Source: Paraperibacillus marinus
GTDB lineage: Bacteria > Bacillota > Bacilli > Bacillales > DSM-1321
Assembly: GCF_046237605.1 (NCBI RefSeq)
Contig: NZ_CP143542.1
Coordinates: 1,116,001 to 1,180,000 of the forward strand
Direction of reading: 5' to 3'
Length of the DNA stretch: 64,000 bases
The notes under the pieces were generated by a model. The model was not told the origin of the DNA and did not search any database. It saw only the letters and a program-made list of their open reading frames with translations. The translations under genes were made by a program, and so were the position numbers. Each line of letters begins with the position of its first letter. Positions within the stretch are counted from its first letter, which is position 1. This document shows, piece after piece, positions 60,703 through 64,000 of the stretch.

Positions 60703-61811
60703 ACATACTTGAAGCAGTTCAAATCCGGCATGCCATGATCCCTGAGAGGTACCTTTCAATGCCAAGAAGGGAAATGGAGCAGCGGGTTCTTGAAATAAAG
60801 GAAAAGCTGGGCAAAGCCCTCTTTATTCCCGGGCATCATTACCAAAAGGATGAAGTAATAAAATTTGCGGATGCCACAGGAGATTCCCTGCAGCTCGCCC
60901 AAATCTCAGCTGCAAATAAAGATGCCAGGCACATTGTATTCTGCGGCGTGCATTTTATGGCAGAAACAGCCGATATCCTGACGGATGACAGCCAGACAGT
61001 GGTCCTTCCTGATATGCGTGCCGGCTGTTCCATGGCTGATATGGCCAATCTCACCCAGACCGAGAAAGCGTGGACTGAGCTCCAGGCAGTTTACGGGAAC
61101 ACCATCATCCCTCTTACATATGTGAATTCCACGGCTGATATCAAGGCTTTCGTGGGCAGGCATGGCGGGGCAACGGTGACTTCCTCCAATGCACATAAGA
61201 TGGTAGAATGGGCATTTACTCAGAAAAAGAGAATTCTCTTTCTGCCCGATCAGCATCTGGGGAGAAACACAGCCTATGACCTTGGCATCCCATTAAAGAA
61301 TATGGGCGTATGGGATCCCTATGCAGGCAGACTGATCATGGATGAAAATGGTGATCCGGGGGGCGCGGGGGTCATCTTGTGGAAAGGGCATTGCTCGGTC
61401 CATGAAAACTTCACCATCCATAATATCGAACAAATCCGCAAAGAAAAACCGGAGATGAATATTATCGTCCATCCTGAATGCAGGAGGGAAGTCACAGCGC
61501 TCTCTGATTACAGCGGATCGACGTCCTATATCATCCAAAAGATCGATGAGGCTGCACCTGGCACACAATGGGCAGTCGGAACAGAAATGAACCTCGTGAA
61601 CCGGCTGAAACAGATGCATCCGGATAAAGAAATTATCTCGCTTAACCCGCAAATGTGCCCATGCCTGACCATGAACCGGATCGACCTTCCGCACCTGCTC
61701 TGGTCACTGGAATGCATAGAAAAAGGAAGCCCCCAGAATGAAATAAAAGTGGATCAGGATACCTCCGAGTTCGCCATCCTGGCTTTAAACAGGATGCTTG
61801 AATATGTATGA
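60699..61811 (+). CDS. nadA: Quinolinate synthase A
   Basis: NadA condenses iminoaspartate and dihydroxyacetone phosphate to quinolinate, using a 4Fe-4S cluster. The 370-residue product has the long-form NadA layout (FIPGHHYQKDEVIKFAD). Candidate cluster cysteines are in VFCGVHFMAET, GHCSVHENF and NPQMCPCLTMNR. NifS, encoded divergently, is the likely sulfur donor. A terminator follows. Confidence 0.97.
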   Translation: MNILEAVQIRHAMIPERYLSMPRREMEQRVLEIKEKLGKALFIPGHHYQKDEVIKFADATGDSLQLAQISAANKDARHIVFCGVHFMAETADILTDDSQTVVLPDMRAGCSMADMANLTQTEKAWTELQAVYGNTIIPLTYVNSTADIKAFVGRHGGATVTSSNAHKMVEWAFTQKKRILFLPDQHLGRNTAYDLGIPLKNMGVWDPYAGRLIMDENGDPGGAGVILWKGHCSVHENFTIHNIEQIRKEKPEMNIIVHPECRREVTALSDYSGSTSYIIQKIDEAAPGTQWAVGTEMNLVNRLKQMHPDKEIISLNPQMCPCLTMNRIDLPHLLWSLECIEKGSPQNEIKVDQDTSEFAILALNRMLEYV

Positions 61812-61825
61812 GACTTTCGTGAACT

Positions 61826-61859
61826 CTGCCCGTTTACTCTCGGGCAGGTTTTTTTTTTT
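61826..61859 (+). terminator. Terminator of nadBCA
   Basis: CTGCCCG and CGGGCAG pair around a nine-base loop and are followed by eleven or so T. Confidence 0.92.
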
Positions 61860-61901
61860 AGTGAATATTAAAAAAAGACTGTTGTTTTTTAATGAGTTCT
61901 G

Positions 61902-61930
61902 CCAATAGCCACAATGTATGCGAAAACACC
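61902..61930. repeat. Dispersed intergenic repeat, copy 2
   Basis: CCAATAGCCACAATG followed by TATGCGAAAACACC matches 58172-58201 with two differences. It lies in the 296-base nadA-safA gap, which otherwise shows no gene; a sigma-E promoter for safA is expected there, but I see only weak candidates around CATAGGAT near 62070. Confidence 0.6.
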
Positions 61931-62107
61931 TTTTTAATGGAGGAAAGAAGCCGGGAGAATTTCTGCAGACTCCTTCCCATTATGTATTTATTTCCCTCCA
62001 GCCTTCTAAAACAAGCGGCAGGGGCATAAGTTTTCATGAAAATAATGTTAGCACTTTGCCCAGTTCCTCATAGGATATAAGGACATTTGCATAGGAGGGA
62101 AGACATC

Positions 62108-64000
62108 TTGAAAATTCATATTGCAAAAAAAGGGGATACGCTCTGGAATCTCTCAAAGAAATATGGAGTGAATTTCGAAGAGTTAAAAAAGCTGAATTCT
62201 CAATTGAGCAATCCAGATATGATCATGCCTGGTATGAAGATAAAAATCCCCGGGACAGCCAAACAGCTGAAAACTGAAGCAGCGCCGGGAGCAAAAATCA
62301 ACTACAATGCAAAAGAGTCACCGAAGGGAGGAGCGCTTCCATTCAAAGAGCAGCCTAAACCGGTTAAGGAGGCTCCGATCCAGCCTGCCCCGGCCATGCA
62401 GACGGCCCCAAAGCCTGAAGCATTTCCGGCTGCCCCCCCAGTCATTAGCCAGGCTGCACAGCCAGAAATGAATGTAACCGATATTAATAATTATTATATG
62501 GTCAATATGGCTGAAATGTCTGTGCAGCCGCCTAAGCCTGCACCTAAACCGCCTAAAGCGCCAAACGTCATGCCCCCCAAGAAAAAAGAGCTGAAAATGG
62601 AATCGCCGGAGTCGCCGGAGTCGCCGGAGTCGCCGGAATCTCCGCCGAAAATGCCAGTAATGGCAGCACAGCAGGAGTGTGTACCCATCACGCCTGTTAT
62701 GCCGGGAACAGGATTCTGTGATGGGCCGGCAGCACCCATGGGGGGCATGTTCCCCCAGATGCCTATGTATCAGCAGCCCTATCAGCCGCAGGTTCAGGGA
62801 ACATATATGCAGCAGCCAGTCCTGCCGGGAATGCAGGGAACATATATGCAGCAGCCACACATGATGCAGGAAGAAAGCTCCAGCATCATGGAGTCATCTT
62901 CTTCTATGGCCGGAACCGGCCACCAGCATGATCCGGGCGGATACAGCCATTATTACCAAATGTACGGAGGAGGGCATCAACATATGCCGTATGCAGGGAA
63001 GAGTGGGGGGATGAATCCTTATGGACACCACCATGAGTCATCCAGCTCATCATTTGAATCAAGCAGTATGCCAAAGCATTCCATGTATTATGGCAATCTA
63101 ATGCATGGCGGACAGCAGTATGCCCCGCAGCAGGTGATGGGCCAGTATGCCCAGCCAACTGCCCAGGCCGGCGGGGATTGTGGGTGCGGAAGCCCTGCTC
63201 CGGCCGCTTATTCACAATCTTTGACTAATCCAGGACAACAAATGGGAGGAATGGAATCTATGGATCCACAAGGAATGATGGGACAGTCAGGATACGGGGG
63301 AAGCCCTTATGGGGGCCAGATGGGTCAGCCGGGATACGGAGGAAGTCCTTACGGAGGGCAGATGGGCCAGCCGGGATATGGAGGAAGTCCTTACGGAGGG
63401 CAGATGGGCCAGCCGGGATATGGGGGAAGCCCATACGGAGGGCAGATGGGCCAGCCGGGATGTGGGGGAAGCCCATACGGAGGACAGATGGGCCAGCCGG
63501 GATATGGAGGAAGCCCATACGGAGGACAGATGGGCCAGCCGGGATACGGGGGAAGCCCATACGGAGGGCAGATGGGCCAGCCGGGATACGGGGGAAGCCC
63601 GTACGGAGGGCAGATGGGTCAGCCGGGATACGGAGGAAGCCCGTACGGAGGGCAGATGGGTCAGCCAGGATATGGAGGAAGCCCGTACGGAAGCCAGATG
63701 GGCGAGTCTGCTGACGGAAGCCCTTATGGGGGGCAGATGGGCCAGCCGGGATATGGGGGAAGTCCGTATGGAGGGCAGATGGGCCAGCCGGGAACCGGAG
63801 GAAGTCCGTATGGAGGGCAAATGAGCCAGCCAGGGACTGGGGGAAGCCCATACGGAGGGCAGATGGGCCAGCCGGGATATGGGGGAAGCCCGTACGGTGG
63901 CCAGATGGGCCAGCCGGGATACGGGGGAAGTCCGTATGGAGGCCAGGCGGGCCAGCCGGGAATGAGGAATCCATTTGAAGCTGGTCCGGCACCGTTTGCT
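62108..64000 (+). CDS. safA: Spore coat morphogenetic protein SafA, 3'-truncated by the window edge
   Basis: SafA builds the inner coat and binds SpoVID. The frame opens at TTG with GGAGGGAAG upstream and runs 631 codons to the window end without a stop. A LysM domain covers about residues 1-48 (IHIAKKGDTLWNLSKKYGV). A Pro/Lys-rich linker with an ESP repeat (SPESPESPES) follows, then a Met/Gln/Tyr/His-rich region. From about residue 390 there is a tandem array of the 14-residue unit GQMGQPGYGGSPYG. nadA-safA is the B. subtilis order, but that protein is 387 residues long, so this one is much extended. A Shine-Dalgarno sequence and LysM make the identity firm. Confidence 0.93.
   Translation, partial: MKIHIAKKGDTLWNLSKKYGVNFEELKKLNSQLSNPDMIMPGMKIKIPGTAKQLKTEAAPGAKINYNAKESPKGGALPFKEQPKPVKEAPIQPAPAMQTAPKPEAFPAAPPVISQAAQPEMNVTDINNYYMVNMAEMSVQPPKPAPKPPKAPNVMPPKKKELKMESPESPESPESPESPPKMPVMAAQQECVPITPVMPGTGFCDGPAAPMGGMFPQMPMYQQPYQPQVQGTYMQQPVLPGMQGTYMQQPHMMQEESSSIMESSSSMAGTGHQHDPGGYSHYYQMYGGGHQHMPYAGKSGGMNPYGHHHESSSSSFESSSMPKHSMYYGNLMHGGQQYAPQQVMGQYAQPTAQAGGDCGCGSPAPAAYSQSLTNPGQQMGGMESMDPQGMMGQSGYGGSPYGGQMGQPGYGGSPYGGQMGQPGYGGSPYGGQMGQPGYGGSPYGGQMGQPGCGGSPYGGQMGQPGYGGSPYGGQMGQPGYGGSPYGGQMGQPGYGGSPYGGQMGQPGYGGSPYGGQMGQPGYGGSPYGSQMGESADGSPYGGQMGQPGYGGSPYGGQMGQPGTGGSPYGGQMSQPGTGGSPYGGQMGQPGYGGSPYGGQMGQPGYGGSPYGGQAGQPGMRNPFEAGPAPFA
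63290..63960 (+). repeat. Tandem 42-bp repeat array in safA
   Basis: About fifteen copies encode GQMGQPGYGGSPYG, with a shortened first unit (GQSGYGGSPYG) and a partial last one. One copy has Cys for Tyr (near 63461), two near 63790-63840 have Thr, and one near 63690 is divergent and one residue shorter (SQMGESADGSPYG). Most differences between the other units are synonymous. The long open frames seen on other strands here are by-products of this periodicity. Confidence 0.95.

Noticed and set aside
63290..63960. Possible CRISPR array
   Set aside because: The repeats are directly adjacent without variable spacers and keep a coding frame.
63258..63992. Long open frames on both strands over the repeat array (about 170-245 codons)
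   Set aside because: They arise because the 42-bp unit has no stop in several frames. Only the frame continuous with the LysM domain of SafA has a ribosome site and sensible protein.
1..64000. tRNA and rRNA genes
   Set aside because: I looked for cloverleaf-like and rRNA-like segments in the gaps and saw none.

Overview
The window is chromosomal DNA from an endospore-forming member of the Bacillaceae. The gene order follows the Bacillus subtilis hem-spoVID-valS-folC-comC-spoIIB-maf-radC-mre-min-spoIVF-rplU-spo0B-obg-pheBA-niaR/nifS-nadBCA-safA region almost gene for gene. Eight or more sporulation genes, a valine T-box leader, a Prp/L27 pair and Gram-positive Shine-Dalgarno sequences agree with this. 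I cannot fix the genus; a Mesobacillus/Cytobacillus-like relative is a guess.

Layout. (1) 1-2033: end of hemB, then hemL (heme synthesis), closed by a terminator. (2) 2016-9914: an accessory stretch inserted between hemL and spoVID. It holds a frameshifted nucleotidyltransferase, a DUF1284 protein, an 1142-residue membrane protein, a Nudix hydrolase, small phage-like debris including a dead HNH endonuclease, and an orphan RsbR-type STAS protein. (3) 9973-17324: spoVID with a sigma-E-like promoter, ysxE, a small membrane ORF, the T-box leader, valS and folC. (4) 17354-39429: a 22-kb type IV pilus locus. It contains a membrane GAF-GGDEF protein, a structured leader and a DUF5057 surface protein, a membrane-anchored ankyrin protein, a metallopeptidase, a divergent minor-pilin operon (PilV/PilW/PilX-like), three uncharacterised envelope proteins, then pilB, pilT, pilC, the major pilin, the prepilin peptidase (the comC position), pilM, pilN, pilO and another minor pilin. 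(5) 39475-46358: spoIIB, maf, radC, mreBCD, minCD. (6) 46378-48267: an intact IS1182-type element inserted in the loop of the minD terminator. (7) 48294-56231: spoIVFA-spoIVFB (sigma-E-like promoter), rng, the L21 leader with rplU-prp-rpmA, spo0B, obgE, pheB, pheA. (8) 56263-64000: NAD synthesis, with niaR and nifS divergent from nadBCA around a probable NiaR operator, then safA, which runs off the window and carries about fifteen 14-residue repeats.

How it fits together. SpoVID, YsxE and SafA build the inner spore coat. SpoIVFA/FB process sigma-K. Spo0B belongs to the phosphorelay. MreBCD and MinCD set cell shape and division site. The most interesting unit is the pilus locus. It has both extension (PilB) and retraction (PilT) motors, a near-consensus cyclic-di-GMP binding MshEN domain on PilB and a diguanylate cyclase at its edge, together with a large secreted protein and unknown envelope proteins. 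I read it as a cyclic-di-GMP-tuned retractile pilus and surface apparatus. It occupies the place where B. subtilis keeps only comC.
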